Shown here piece after piece: positions 18,965-27,054 of a DNA stretch of 64,000 bases. The translations under genes were made by a program, and so were the position numbers. The stretch covers positions 24,527 through 88,526 of the forward strand of contig CAZFUS010000002.1 in NCBI GenBank assembly GCA_964522485.1, read 5' to 3'. Below the pieces are notes generated by a model, which saw nothing but the letters and a program-made list of their open reading frames with translations, did not search any database and was not told the origin of the DNA. How positions within the stretch are numbered: the stretch's first letter is position 1; each line of letters opens with the position of its first letter. This DNA is from Methylohalomonas sp964522485. GTDB lineage: Bacteria > Pseudomonadota > Gammaproteobacteria > Methylohalomonadales > Methylohalomonadaceae.

Positions 18965-18970
18965 TATAAT
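18965..18970 (+). promoter_or_regulatory. Candidate -10 element of the DUF4404-amidoligase operon
   Basis: A perfect TATAAT lies 39 bases upstream of the DUF4404 start codon in the divergent gap. No good -35 hexamer sits at the standard distance, so the promoter may be weak or activator-dependent. Confidence 0.4.
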
Positions 18971-19009
18971 AATTATATTCACCTCCCAGACCAGAAAGGA
19001 TATCAGGAC

Positions 19010-19276
19010 ATGTCAGCAGAGCAGTTACGTCAGAAACTGGAGCATCTGAAAAACGAGATTAACGGTCTCGCCGCCGATGATCACGCCTCACGCGAGCGCC
19101 TGGAAAATCTGATCAGCGATATCGAGAACCGGCTTCAGCAGGAAGACGCCGACATGAGCGATGACAGCCTGCTGGACCATGTGCAGGACACTATCACCCA
19201 CTTCGAAACCAACCATCCGCGTGCCACGGCCATCCTCAATGATATTATGGTTACCCTGAGCAACATGGGCATCTAG
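19010..19276 (+). CDS. DUF4404 family protein
   Basis: An 88-residue, acidic, all-helical protein. The ATG at 19010 is chosen over an upstream frame because AGAAAGGA provides a ribosome-binding site and family members start with a short MSxEQLRxKLExL segment, as here. Heptad-like spacing in residues 1-45 suggests a coiled coil. The C-terminal portion (DTITHFETNHPRATAILNDIM) is the most conserved part of the family. The function is unknown. It is the first gene of a five-gene collinear run (19010-22465), with a 29-base gap before the next gene. Confidence 0.82.
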   Translation: MSAEQLRQKLEHLKNEINGLAADDHASRERLENLISDIENRLQQEDADMSDDSLLDHVQDTITHFETNHPRATAILNDIMVTLSNMGI

Positions 19277-19305
19277 CGCCGCCGTTGCCGTACTGCACAC
19301 GGATC

Positions 19306-19998
19306 ATGCCACTGATACGGCAGCCATTCCGCTCGATTCTCCTGCTCGTTTCCGCCCTGTCGCTGATTTACAGCGCCTGGCACATGCTGCCGGTAGCAGA
19401 CTGGCATGAATATCTGCTGGAATGGCTGCAACAGACCGGCAATATAAGCATCCTGGTCTACATCGCTGTTTACATACTGGCGACGCTCATTATCCTGCCG
19501 CTGAGTCCGCTGGCGATCGGGGCAGGCTATATCTACGGGCCGTATTACGGTTTCGGCATCACACTCGTGGCAGCGACGCTTGGCGCCGGCATCGCGTTTA
19601 TCATTTCCAGAACACTGCTGCGGACACGGTTTCACCGTCTGTTCCGATCCCGGACCAGCCTCGCTGCCGTTGAGAACAGCATTAATGACCGCGGTGGCAT
19701 GATCGTTTTTCTGTTGCGACTGAGTCCGGTGATTCCTTCACAGATATTGAACTATCTGTGCGGCATCACCGGTATCAGCCTGCGGATTTATCTGCTGGCG
19801 ACTTTGTTCGGGAAGGCGCCACTGCTGTTTCTGCTGTCCTACATCGGTGCCGTCACGGCCCGCTCTACAACCGGAGCAGTGACATCGGGACAGCTGCTGA
19901 TACTGGCCGCCGGGCTGGTAACAACCGGGTTGGCCTGCTGGCTGATCGTCAGGGGCGCGAGACGCAGACTGCAACAAGAGGGCCTGAAGGATGGCTGA
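19306..19998 (+). CDS. TVP38/TMEM64 (VTT-domain) membrane protein
   Basis: A 230-residue inner-membrane protein with about five hydrophobic helices. The VTT/SNARE-associated domain is visible in PLSPLAIGAGYIYGP, the following GITLVAATLGAGIAF, and RLSPVIPSQILNYLCGIT. Relatives include DedA proteins, implicated in lipid-carrier and phospholipid flipping. The ATG at 19306 is preferred over a TTG seven codons earlier. Its 3' end overlaps the amidoligase start by eight bases, which implies translational coupling and suggests that the amidoligase product or substrate is membrane-related. Confidence 0.88.
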   Translation: MPLIRQPFRSILLLVSALSLIYSAWHMLPVADWHEYLLEWLQQTGNISILVYIAVYILATLIILPLSPLAIGAGYIYGPYYGFGITLVAATLGAGIAFIISRTLLRTRFHRLFRSRTSLAAVENSINDRGGMIVFLLRLSPVIPSQILNYLCGITGISLRIYLLATLFGKAPLLFLLSYIGAVTARSTTGAVTSGQLLILAAGLVTTGLACWLIVRGARRRLQQEGLKDG

Positions 19999-20992
19999 TT
20001 TCGTACTACCCCCTGTCGTGACGGACAGCAGCGGTCAGGAACGCCGGGCCGGTTACGAGATCGAATATGCCGGTGTCGATCTCGAATTTTCGGCCCGGAT
20101 TGTCAATCGCCTGGCCGGTGGCCAGCTGCTACGGGCGAATCCGTTTCATTACGTCATCAAGGATACCGACCACGGCGATTTCAGTGTCGAAGTCGACGCC
20201 AGCCTGCTGCATGAACAGGCCTATGAAAAATATCTCCAGCGTCTCGGTATCAATATCGATGAACTTGATCTACGGGTACCACTCGAAAGTCTGCTGGCCA
20301 GAATCGCTTCAGTCGCCGTCCCGTATGAAATCATCACGCCGCCACTGCCTTTTTCAGGCATGACTCTCATCGACAGAATTCGTGCTGAACTGTTCAAAGC
20401 GAAGGCCCGCGGTACCAGCGAATCGATACTGTACGGCTTTGGCGTGCATATCAATCCTTCGCTGCCCGGTTACGGGGCGGATTCGCTGCTTGCCTATCTG
20501 CGCGCGTTCTGCCTGCTGTATGACTGGATCTGTAAAAAATCGAAAGTGGACTGGTCACGCCGCATCGGGCCCTACATCAACCGCTATCCGGATGAGTATG
20601 TCGCGCTCATCATGCGGGCGGATTACCGACCTGACCGTGCACAACTGGCAGAGGATTATGTCATGCATATCCCATCCCGGAATCATGCGCTCGATATGTT
20701 GCCGGCACTGGTTTACCTTGAAGGCAACAGACTGCTTGCCTCGCTAAAGGAGCCGGAGCTGATCAAACCCCGTCCCGCCTTTCATTATCGCCTGCCGAAC
20801 TGTCTTATCGGAGATCCGGACTGGCGCGTCGCCCATGAATGGCGCAACTGGGTCAGAATCGAACGACTGGCACATGACTCTACATTACTTAACAAGCTGA
20901 CCGAGGCCTATAGCAGGTATCAGAACTCCTGGTTCGATCCCCTGCTGCACTCATGGCCTGATCGTATCGATGCGCACGCTGCAGCACTCTAA
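19991..20992 (+). CDS. Amidoligase (glutamine-synthetase/GCS-like fold)
   Basis: A 333-residue member of the amidoligase family, COOH-NH2 ligases related to gamma-glutamylcysteine ligase. The metal/ATP-binding acidic strand is visible as GYEIEYAG (about residues 21-28), followed by DFSVEVDASLLH, the YEIITPPLPF motif and the GFGVHINPSLPG strand with its conserved His; the segment NRYPDEYVALIMRADYRPD supplies a conserved Arg. Such enzymes form an amide between a carboxylate and an amine at the expense of ATP. The substrate is unknown. The next gene encodes a class I amidotransferase-like hydrolase, the recurrent partner of this family. The start overlaps the VTT gene. Confidence 0.88.
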   Translation: MADFVLPPVVTDSSGQERRAGYEIEYAGVDLEFSARIVNRLAGGQLLRANPFHYVIKDTDHGDFSVEVDASLLHEQAYEKYLQRLGINIDELDLRVPLESLLARIASVAVPYEIITPPLPFSGMTLIDRIRAELFKAKARGTSESILYGFGVHINPSLPGYGADSLLAYLRAFCLLYDWICKKSKVDWSRRIGPYINRYPDEYVALIMRADYRPDRAQLAEDYVMHIPSRNHALDMLPALVYLEGNRLLASLKEPELIKPRPAFHYRLPNCLIGDPDWRVAHEWRNWVRIERLAHDSTLLNKLTEAYSRYQNSWFDPLLHSWPDRIDAHAAAL

Positions 20993-21779
20993 ACCGCGCA
21001 TCCTCGTGACCGGACCCGAGCGCGGCGGCATTATCGCCTGGCTGTTTACCTGGCTGGCCGTGCGGCGCGCCGGCGGACGCGCCATCCATATCACAGCGGC
21101 AAATAAAGCTGTCCTGCCCGATTTCGATGGCCTGATAATCGGCGGCGGCGCGGATATCAGTCCGGATCTGTACGGCCAGACATTCCACCTGGAGAAACCG
21201 GAGCGTAATCAGTCCCTCATGGCGTGGCTGCTGGCCCTTATGTTGTATCCATTGCTATTTGCAATGCGCAGACTGTTCAGTACCAAGCACTACCAGGCTG
21301 TCAACAGAGAGCGTGATAAACTCGAATATGCCTTACTGGATAAGGCGCTGCGACAAGATAAGCCTGTACTCGGCATATGCCGGGGCGCACAATTGATCAA
21401 TGTTTATTTCGCAGGCACGCTGCATCAGGACATCAGTGGTTTTTATACTGAATCGCCGCAGATCTGGTCGATACACCCCCGCAAGCGGATTTCCATAAAT
21501 TCCGGATCACGGCTGCGGGCCATTCTGCAAACCGATACCTGCAAGGTGAACGCTCTGCATAACCAATCCATCAACAAGCTCGGCAATGACCTGAGCATAT
21601 CGGCCCGGGAAATCAACGGTATTGTCCAGGCAATCGAAATGACCGATAAATCCTACCTGATCGGCGTGCAATGGCATCCTGAGTATTTACCGCAGCAGCG
21701 GCGGCAGCAACGTCTGTTCCTGTATCTTGTACAGACAGCGCTGGACTGTGCCAGACGAGTTGATCCTGTCGAGGTGTAA
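20970..21779 (+). CDS. Class I glutamine amidotransferase-like (peptidase C26) hydrolase
   Basis: A 269-residue protein of the gamma-glutamyl hydrolase/PuuD group. The nucleophile elbow is GICRGAQ, the catalytic His is in VQWHPEYL, and LIIGGGADISPDLYGQ is the usual early strand. An unusual insertion at about residues 75-98 (SLMAWLLALMLYPLLFAMRR) is strongly hydrophobic and could anchor the enzyme to the membrane. The gene overlaps the amidoligase by 23 bases and is followed after two bases by the DUF502 gene. It could hydrolyse or transfer the amide made by its partner, or supply ammonia; the first is favoured for C26 members. Confidence 0.87.
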   Translation: MRTLQHSKPRILVTGPERGGIIAWLFTWLAVRRAGGRAIHITAANKAVLPDFDGLIIGGGADISPDLYGQTFHLEKPERNQSLMAWLLALMLYPLLFAMRRLFSTKHYQAVNRERDKLEYALLDKALRQDKPVLGICRGAQLINVYFAGTLHQDISGFYTESPQIWSIHPRKRISINSGSRLRAILQTDTCKVNALHNQSINKLGNDLSISAREINGIVQAIEMTDKSYLIGVQWHPEYLPQQRRQQRLFLYLVQTALDCARRVDPVEV

Positions 21780-21781
21780 TC

Positions 21782-22465
21782 ATGATGACATCATTTACCA
21801 AGTATCTGATACGTGGAGCGCTGACACTGCTGCCGCTTATTCTGACCATTTATCCGCTTTACTATTTCTTTGTCTGGACGGACAAGATAGCCAAAAATCT
21901 GTTCGCCCCGATCATTCCTGTCTATGAATACATTCCAGGTACCGGCATGGTACTGGGCATTTTGATGCTGTTTCTGCTTGGCGTGCTGATGTCATCAAAA
22001 CTCGCCCAGCAGGCTTATACCATTATTGAAGTACCGTTCCGTAATATACCGATGATCAAAAGCGTCTACAGCGCCCTCAAGGAACTGGCGAACTATCTTG
22101 CTCCGGCTGATGAAGACGAGTCGACCGTCAGTAACGTGGTGCTGGTCAAAATACCGGGCCTGGAAGCGGAAATGCTCGGTTTCGTCATGCGCAGCGATAT
22201 GGATGACCTGCCCGATGAGATCAACAAACTGAACCGGTCGGTTGTCTACGTACCCATGAGTTACCAGATCGGGGGGTTTACCCTGTTTTTGCCGAATGAG
22301 TGGCTGAAGCCGATCAACATGCCGGTGGATACCGCCATGAAGAACACCCTCACGGGCTGGATTACCCGTGAGGAAGAACCGGGCTTCCATTTCGGGAAAG
22401 CCGGGGATGATGACAAGGACAAACCTGACGATCAGGCGCCGAACCGGCCCAGTGCCTATTCATAG
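21782..22465 (+). CDS. DUF502 family membrane protein
   Basis: A 227-residue protein with two N-terminal transmembrane helices (about residues 8-30 and 55-75) and a soluble domain. The family signature is visible in LLPLILTIYPLYYFFVW, IPMIKSVYSALKEL and VYVPMSYQIGGFTLFLP. It is last in the amidoligase operon with a GAGGTG ribosome-binding site. DUF502 proteins are conserved membrane proteins of unknown function. The 3' end overlaps the convergent ferritin-like gene by ten bases. Confidence 0.88.
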   Translation: MMTSFTKYLIRGALTLLPLILTIYPLYYFFVWTDKIAKNLFAPIIPVYEYIPGTGMVLGILMLFLLGVLMSSKLAQQAYTIIEVPFRNIPMIKSVYSALKELANYLAPADEDESTVSNVVLVKIPGLEAEMLGFVMRSDMDDLPDEINKLNRSVVYVPMSYQIGGFTLFLPNEWLKPINMPVDTAMKNTLTGWITREEEPGFHFGKAGDDDKDKPDDQAPNRPSAYS

Positions 22466-23013
22466 CCTTCCAGCAGTCCGGCCATGTCATCGGCATGTTC
22501 TTCTTCGACCGCCAGGATCTCTTCCATCATCCGCCGCGTGGTCGGGTCGTTATCGTCCAGGTACTGAATGATCTCGCGATAGCTGTCGATCGCGATACGC
22601 TCGGCCACCAGATTTTCTTCAATCATCTGTTTGAGGCTGTTACCTTCGACATATTCCGAATGACTGCGGGTCAGCAGTCCTTCAGGTGAAAAATTCGGAT
22701 TACCGCCCAACTGTGTAATGCGTGCGGCGATCTGATCAGCGTGCTGCTGCTCCTGGTTGGCATGTTCGAGAAACTCCTGCGCCACCATTTCGGCATTGAG
22801 CCCGTCAGCCATGTAATAGTGATACTTGTAGCGCAGCGTGCAGACGATCTCGGTAGCCAGCGCTTCGTTGAGGATATCGACGACAACATCACGATCGGCA
22901 GTGTAACCCTCGGTCACGGCACCCCTCTGCATATGCTTACGGGCCTGTTCGCGAATTTTCTTGATGTCGGTTAAAAACGGTTTGTGACTCTTTTCGGCGG
23001 ATTTCTTGGACAT
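22456..23013 (-). CDS. Ferritin-like (bacterioferritin/Dps-like) di-iron protein
   Basis: A 185-residue four-helix-bundle protein. Two Glu...ExxH iron-ligand sets are visible: NEALATE with EQQHAD, and ENLVAERIA with EEEHAD. This is the di-iron pattern of ferritin-like proteins. An N-terminal extension of about 35 basic residues (MSKKSAEKSHKP...) precedes the bundle, as in some DNA-binding Dps proteins. A cage-forming iron storage or peroxide-protection role is likely from the family. It is monocistronic; upstream, CCTATAATGATAGG (23057-23070) is a small palindrome containing a -10-like hexamer on the opposite strand. Confidence 0.85.
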   Translation of the reverse strand: MSKKSAEKSHKPFLTDIKKIREQARKHMQRGAVTEGYTADRDVVVDILNEALATEIVCTLRYKYHYYMADGLNAEMVAQEFLEHANQEQQHADQIAARITQLGGNPNFSPEGLLTRSHSEYVEGNSLKQMIEENLVAERIAIDSYREIIQYLDDNDPTTRRMMEEILAVEEEHADDMAGLLEGYE

Positions 23014-23151
23014 GTGAATTACCTCGGCATCTAATCCTTAGATAAGTAATAGAGCACCTATAATGATAGGCAACGTGCAAATATGGACAGGATTTGAACT
23101 CACCCTGATCTGCCAGACTCAGACTATTAAAACCTGCGAAAATTCATAATT

Positions 23152-24516
23152 ATGGACTACATCAGCATCAACCCTGCTACGGGTGAACGAATTGCATCTT
23201 ATCCAGTCTGGGATGATGCGAGGCTTGAGCAAACGCTGCAATCTGTCAGCGACAGCGGCCAGCAGTGGCGCGCGCTGCCATTGCAAGAACGGAGCCGGCT
23301 GCTGCAGCAGACAGCACGCCTGCTTGAAGGCGAGACCGAGGATCTGGCGGGCCTCATCACGCGTGAGATGGGCAAGCCGCTGCGGGAAGCACGCGCTGAA
23401 ATCAAAAAATGTGCATGGGTATGTGATTTTTATGCTGAACATGCCCCGGCCATGCTCGCCGACGAGCCGATCGAAAGCGACGCCAGTGCCAGTTATGTCA
23501 GCTACCTGCCGCTGGGCACGATACTCGCCGTCATGCCCTGGAATTTTCCGTTCTGGCAGGTGTTCCGTTTTGCCGCCCCGACCCTGGCCGCCGGCAACAC
23601 GGCCGTTCTGAAGCACGCCAGATCGGTACCACAATGCGCCCTGGCGATTGAAGATCTGTTCCGGCGGGCCGGATTTCCTGATGACATATTTACGACCCTG
23701 ATGATAGACAGTGATCAGACCGCGCGCGTCATTGGTGATCGGCGCATACAGGGTGTCACCCTGACCGGCAGTGAACGGGCGGGTGAATCAGTCGCGGGGC
23801 AGGCGGGCCGGCATATCAAGAAGACAGTTCTGGAACTGGGCGGCTCGGATGCCTTTATCGTGCTTGAGGACGCCGACATTGAACTGGCGGCTGACACCGC
23901 TGTGGCATCACGGTATATCAATGGCGGCCAGAGTTGCATCGCCGCCAAGCGTTTCATCGCAGTCCGGGCTGTTGCCGATGATTTCATCAGCGCATTTCGT
24001 GAACGTGCTGCGCGCCTGGTGCAGGGCGATCCCATGGATGAACGCACCGACATCGGCCCCATGGCCCGACAGGATCTGCGTGACACTCTGGATCAGCAGG
24101 TACAACGCTCGGTGGTCGCGGGTGCCCGGCCGTTACTGGGTTGCAAGCCACGTATCGGCCGCGGCTATTTCTATACCGTTTCCATACTCGGCGACGTCAG
24201 CGAATCCATGCCGGCTGCCTGTCAGGAACTGTTCGGCCCCGTGGCTGCGATGTTGACAGCCAGCGATGAAGCCGAAGCCATGCGCCTCGCCAATGCCAGT
24301 CGCTATGGTCTGGCCAGTACTCTCTGCAGCCGTGATACCGCCCGCGCCCAGGCCCTGGCCCGCGACATCGAGGCCGGCTCGACCTTTATCAACAGCATGG
24401 TACGCAGCGATCCGCGCCTGCCGTTTGGTGGTATCAAGCTCTCGGGTTACGGACGCGAACTCGCGCGGCAGGGCATACGTGAATTCTGCAATATCAAAAC
24501 CATCTACACCGCCTGA
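23152..24516 (+). CDS. NAD(P)-dependent succinate-semialdehyde-type aldehyde dehydrogenase
   Basis: A 454-residue aldehyde dehydrogenase of the Sad/GabD type. Seen are the MPWNFPFWQV cofactor strand, LTGSERAG, the general-base Glu in LELGGSD, and the catalytic Cys in GGQSCIAAKR. The length fits the short SSADH branch (about 455-460). It oxidises a (semi)aldehyde to the acid in the cytoplasm. It sits about 370 bases upstream of xoxF on the same strand, so aldehyde clearing next to alcohol oxidation is possible, but the gap argues for separate promoters. Confidence 0.9.
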   Translation: MDYISINPATGERIASYPVWDDARLEQTLQSVSDSGQQWRALPLQERSRLLQQTARLLEGETEDLAGLITREMGKPLREARAEIKKCAWVCDFYAEHAPAMLADEPIESDASASYVSYLPLGTILAVMPWNFPFWQVFRFAAPTLAAGNTAVLKHARSVPQCALAIEDLFRRAGFPDDIFTTLMIDSDQTARVIGDRRIQGVTLTGSERAGESVAGQAGRHIKKTVLELGGSDAFIVLEDADIELAADTAVASRYINGGQSCIAAKRFIAVRAVADDFISAFRERAARLVQGDPMDERTDIGPMARQDLRDTLDQQVQRSVVAGARPLLGCKPRIGRGYFYTVSILGDVSESMPAACQELFGPVAAMLTASDEAEAMRLANASRYGLASTLCSRDTARAQALARDIEAGSTFINSMVRSDPRLPFGGIKLSGYGRELARQGIREFCNIKTIYTA

Positions 24517-24882
24517 GCCACCGCTGAGCGGCTTACGGAGCATTCTGCGGCTAAACCGCTGCCCGACGTGACTGAATCCACGACACATTCGAAGAACCCG
24601 CTTGATATTCTGGCCTGTGCAGCAGGGGCAATACTCCGTTTTTTTCAGGAAAAATTCCCAAGACAAACTAGTCAATACCCCTGTTGAAACAGGGCGCTAT
24701 TGGCACGGTTCCCGGTCCGTTCATGGCGGGCTGACTTCGAAATCATTGCCACAATGCTTCGTAAGAAACGAATGATGCTTTCAGTATAACCTGATATTAC
24801 CGTCCGCCCACTCTCCGTAACATACTGACATGCGTACATTTGTATGCAAACAACAACTCTATCGTTAGGAGGAGAGTTACAC
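24517..24882. other. Long xoxF upstream region with inverted repeats
   Basis: There is no gene in these 366 bases. They contain two operator-like inverted repeats: TTCGT-aagaa-ACGAA at about 24753-24767, and TGCGTAC-att-TGTATGCA at about 24831-24848, about 35-50 bases before the xoxF start. The long leader is compatible with regulated transcription of xoxF. No clear -35/-10 pair stands out. Confidence 0.4.
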
Positions 24883-26793
24883 ATGAACAAGCTAACTGTA
24901 TCCGGCGTTATTGCCGCCCTGGGGCTGAGTTTCAGCGCAGGGCCGGTAATGGCGAATGCCGAGTTGCAGGAGTTACAGGACAACCCGAATTACTGGGCCA
25001 TGCCTGCGAAGGACTTCTTCAACCAGCGGTATTCCAAACTCGATCAGATCAATGCCAACAACGCGGGTAAAATTCAGGCTGCCTGGACGTTCTCTACCGG
25101 CGTCCTGCGCGGCCATGAAGGCAGCCCGCTGGTATTGCCCGGCTCGGCTACGGGTCTGGATCACGACACGCTGTTCGTGCATTCCCCGTTTCCGAATAAT
25201 GTATTTGCGATCAATCTCAACAATCTCGAGATCGTCTGGGAGTATTCCCCCCAGCAGGACTACGACACCGTTGTCCCGGTGATGTGCTGTGACACGGTCA
25301 ACCGTGGTCTCGCTTATGGTGACGGCAAGATCTTCCTGCAGCAGGCCGACACCACACTGGTGGCTATTGATGCCAAGAACGGTGAGGAAGTCTGGTCGGT
25401 GAAGAACGGCGATCCGAGCAAGGGCGAGACTAACACCAACGCCCCGCATGTGTTCGGTGACAAGGTACTGACCGGTATTTCCGGTGGGGAGTTCGGCGTG
25501 CGCGGCTTCGTCGTCGCCTACAACATCGATGACGGATCGCAGGCCTGGAAGGCTTACAGCACCGGTCCCGACGACGAAATGCTGGTCGATCCCCAGAAGA
25601 CCACGCATCTGGGCCAACCCATTGGCAAGGATTCGTCCCTGAAGTCGTGGTGTGCCGGCGACAGCGACGAAAACTGGAGCTGGAACAAGGGCGGTGAATG
25701 TGCCGAAACCAGCGATCAGTGGAAGACCGGTGGCGGTACTACCTGGGGCTGGTATTCCTACGATCCGGAATTGAACCTGGTCTATTACGGTACCGGCAAT
25801 CCCAGCACCTGGAACCCGGTCGTGCGTCCCGGTGACAACAAGTGGTCCATGACCCTCATGGCCCGCGATCTGGACACCGGTATGGCCGAGTGGTTCTACC
25901 AGATGACCCCGCATGACGAGTGGGATTATGACGGCGTCAACGAGAACATCCTGGCCGACATCAAGGTCAAGGGTAAGGAGCGCAAGGTTCTGGTCCACTT
26001 CGATCGTAACGGCTTCGGCTACACCCTGGATCGCGAGACGGGTGAACTGCTGGTGGCCGAGAAGTACGACCCGGCCGTCAACTGGGCAACCCATGTGGAC
26101 ATGAAGACCGGCCGTCCGAATGTGGTCAAGCGTTACAGCACGCGGCAGCAGGGCGAGGACGTCAACACCGAGAAAGTCTGCCCGGCCGCGCTGGGTACCA
26201 AGGACCAGCAGCCCGCTTCCTATTCACCGAAAACCGGTCTGTTCTACGTCCCGACCAATCATGTCTGCATGAACTACGAGCCGGTCAGCTATGACGCTGG
26301 CGGCAGCGAGTACACGGCGGGTCAACCGTACGTGAATGCCATTCTGACCATGTTCCCGGCTGGCGCTGCGGAACCGGACAAGGCCACTGGCGATAACAAC
26401 CTGGGCAACTTCATCGCCTGGGATGCCGGTAAGGGCAAGATCGAGTGGTCAATTCCGGAACAGTTCTCCGTCTGGAGCGGCGCACTGTCCACGGCCGGCA
26501 ATGTCGTGTTCTATGGCACGCTTGACGGCTATTTCAAGGCAGTGAATGCCGACAGCGGCAAGCTGCTTTGGAAGTTCAAGACCCCGTCCGGCATCATCGG
26601 CAACAGCACGACCTGGAAGCATGACGACAAACAGTATGTCGGAATCCTGTCGGGTCTCGGTGGCTGGGCCGGTATCGGCTTTGCCGCGGGTCTGGAGAAG
26701 GACACCGACGGTCTGGGTGCAGTCGGCGCCTACAAGGGTCTCGACAAATACACCCGCCTGGGTGGCACGCTGAACGTATTCAGCCTGCCGTAA
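24883..26793 (+). CDS. xoxF: Lanthanide-dependent PQQ methanol dehydrogenase XoxF
   Basis: A 636-residue periplasmic quinoprotein. The ATG at 24883 has a near-perfect AGGAGGAG ribosome-binding site and begins a signal peptide that ends near PVMANA. The vicinal disulfide Cys135-Cys136 (VMCCDTV) that stacks on PQQ is present. The decisive motif is WDYDGVNE: Asp348 is the catalytic base and Asp350 is the extra ligand that marks lanthanide-binding XoxF rather than calcium MxaF, which has Ala there. Repeated W-motif blades of an eight-bladed propeller are evident. It oxidises methanol, and probably other short alcohols, passing electrons to a cytochrome c. No xoxG, xoxJ or pqq genes lie in the window. 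A strong terminator follows. Confidence 0.95.
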   Translation: MNKLTVSGVIAALGLSFSAGPVMANAELQELQDNPNYWAMPAKDFFNQRYSKLDQINANNAGKIQAAWTFSTGVLRGHEGSPLVLPGSATGLDHDTLFVHSPFPNNVFAINLNNLEIVWEYSPQQDYDTVVPVMCCDTVNRGLAYGDGKIFLQQADTTLVAIDAKNGEEVWSVKNGDPSKGETNTNAPHVFGDKVLTGISGGEFGVRGFVVAYNIDDGSQAWKAYSTGPDDEMLVDPQKTTHLGQPIGKDSSLKSWCAGDSDENWSWNKGGECAETSDQWKTGGGTTWGWYSYDPELNLVYYGTGNPSTWNPVVRPGDNKWSMTLMARDLDTGMAEWFYQMTPHDEWDYDGVNENILADIKVKGKERKVLVHFDRNGFGYTLDRETGELLVAEKYDPAVNWATHVDMKTGRPNVVKRYSTRQQGEDVNTEKVCPAALGTKDQQPASYSPKTGLFYVPTNHVCMNYEPVSYDAGGSEYTAGQPYVNAILTMFPAGAAEPDKATGDNNLGNFIAWDAGKGKIEWSIPEQFSVWSGALSTAGNVVFYGTLDGYFKAVNADSGKLLWKFKTPSGIIGNSTTWKHDDKQYVGILSGLGGWAGIGFAAGLEKDTDGLGAVGAYKGLDKYTRLGGTLNVFSLP

Positions 26794-26829
26794 GTCCCCT
26801 TCCTCCTCCTCTATAAAAAAGGGGAATCC

Positions 26830-26860
26830 AAGCGGCCTGCTTCGGCGGGCCGCTTTTTTA
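26830..26860 (+). terminator. Rho-independent terminator of xoxF
   Basis: AAGCGGCCTGC, a TTCG tetraloop and GCGGGCCGCTT form an 11-bp stem with one G-T pair, followed by TTTTTA. It lies 37 bases after the xoxF stop. Confidence 0.93.
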
Positions 26861-27054
26861 TTGAATACAACCACCTGCAGCAAAGATCCGATGCCGAAAT
26901 GTCACAACCTGTGACGCATGTCTCCACACCCGTCCGGCCGCATTTGCAGAAAATCGTGCCGCAAGTCATCTAAAGAAATAGCTTTTAGATCTTTTTAGAA
27001 TAGCAGGCTCTGCAGATATTCTTGCCAGCCTCTATCCTTCTACCGGATGAATAC

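Noticed and set aside
24883..26793. Calcium-type MxaF methanol dehydrogenase
   Set aside because: The Asp two residues after the catalytic Asp (WDYDG) is characteristic of XoxF.
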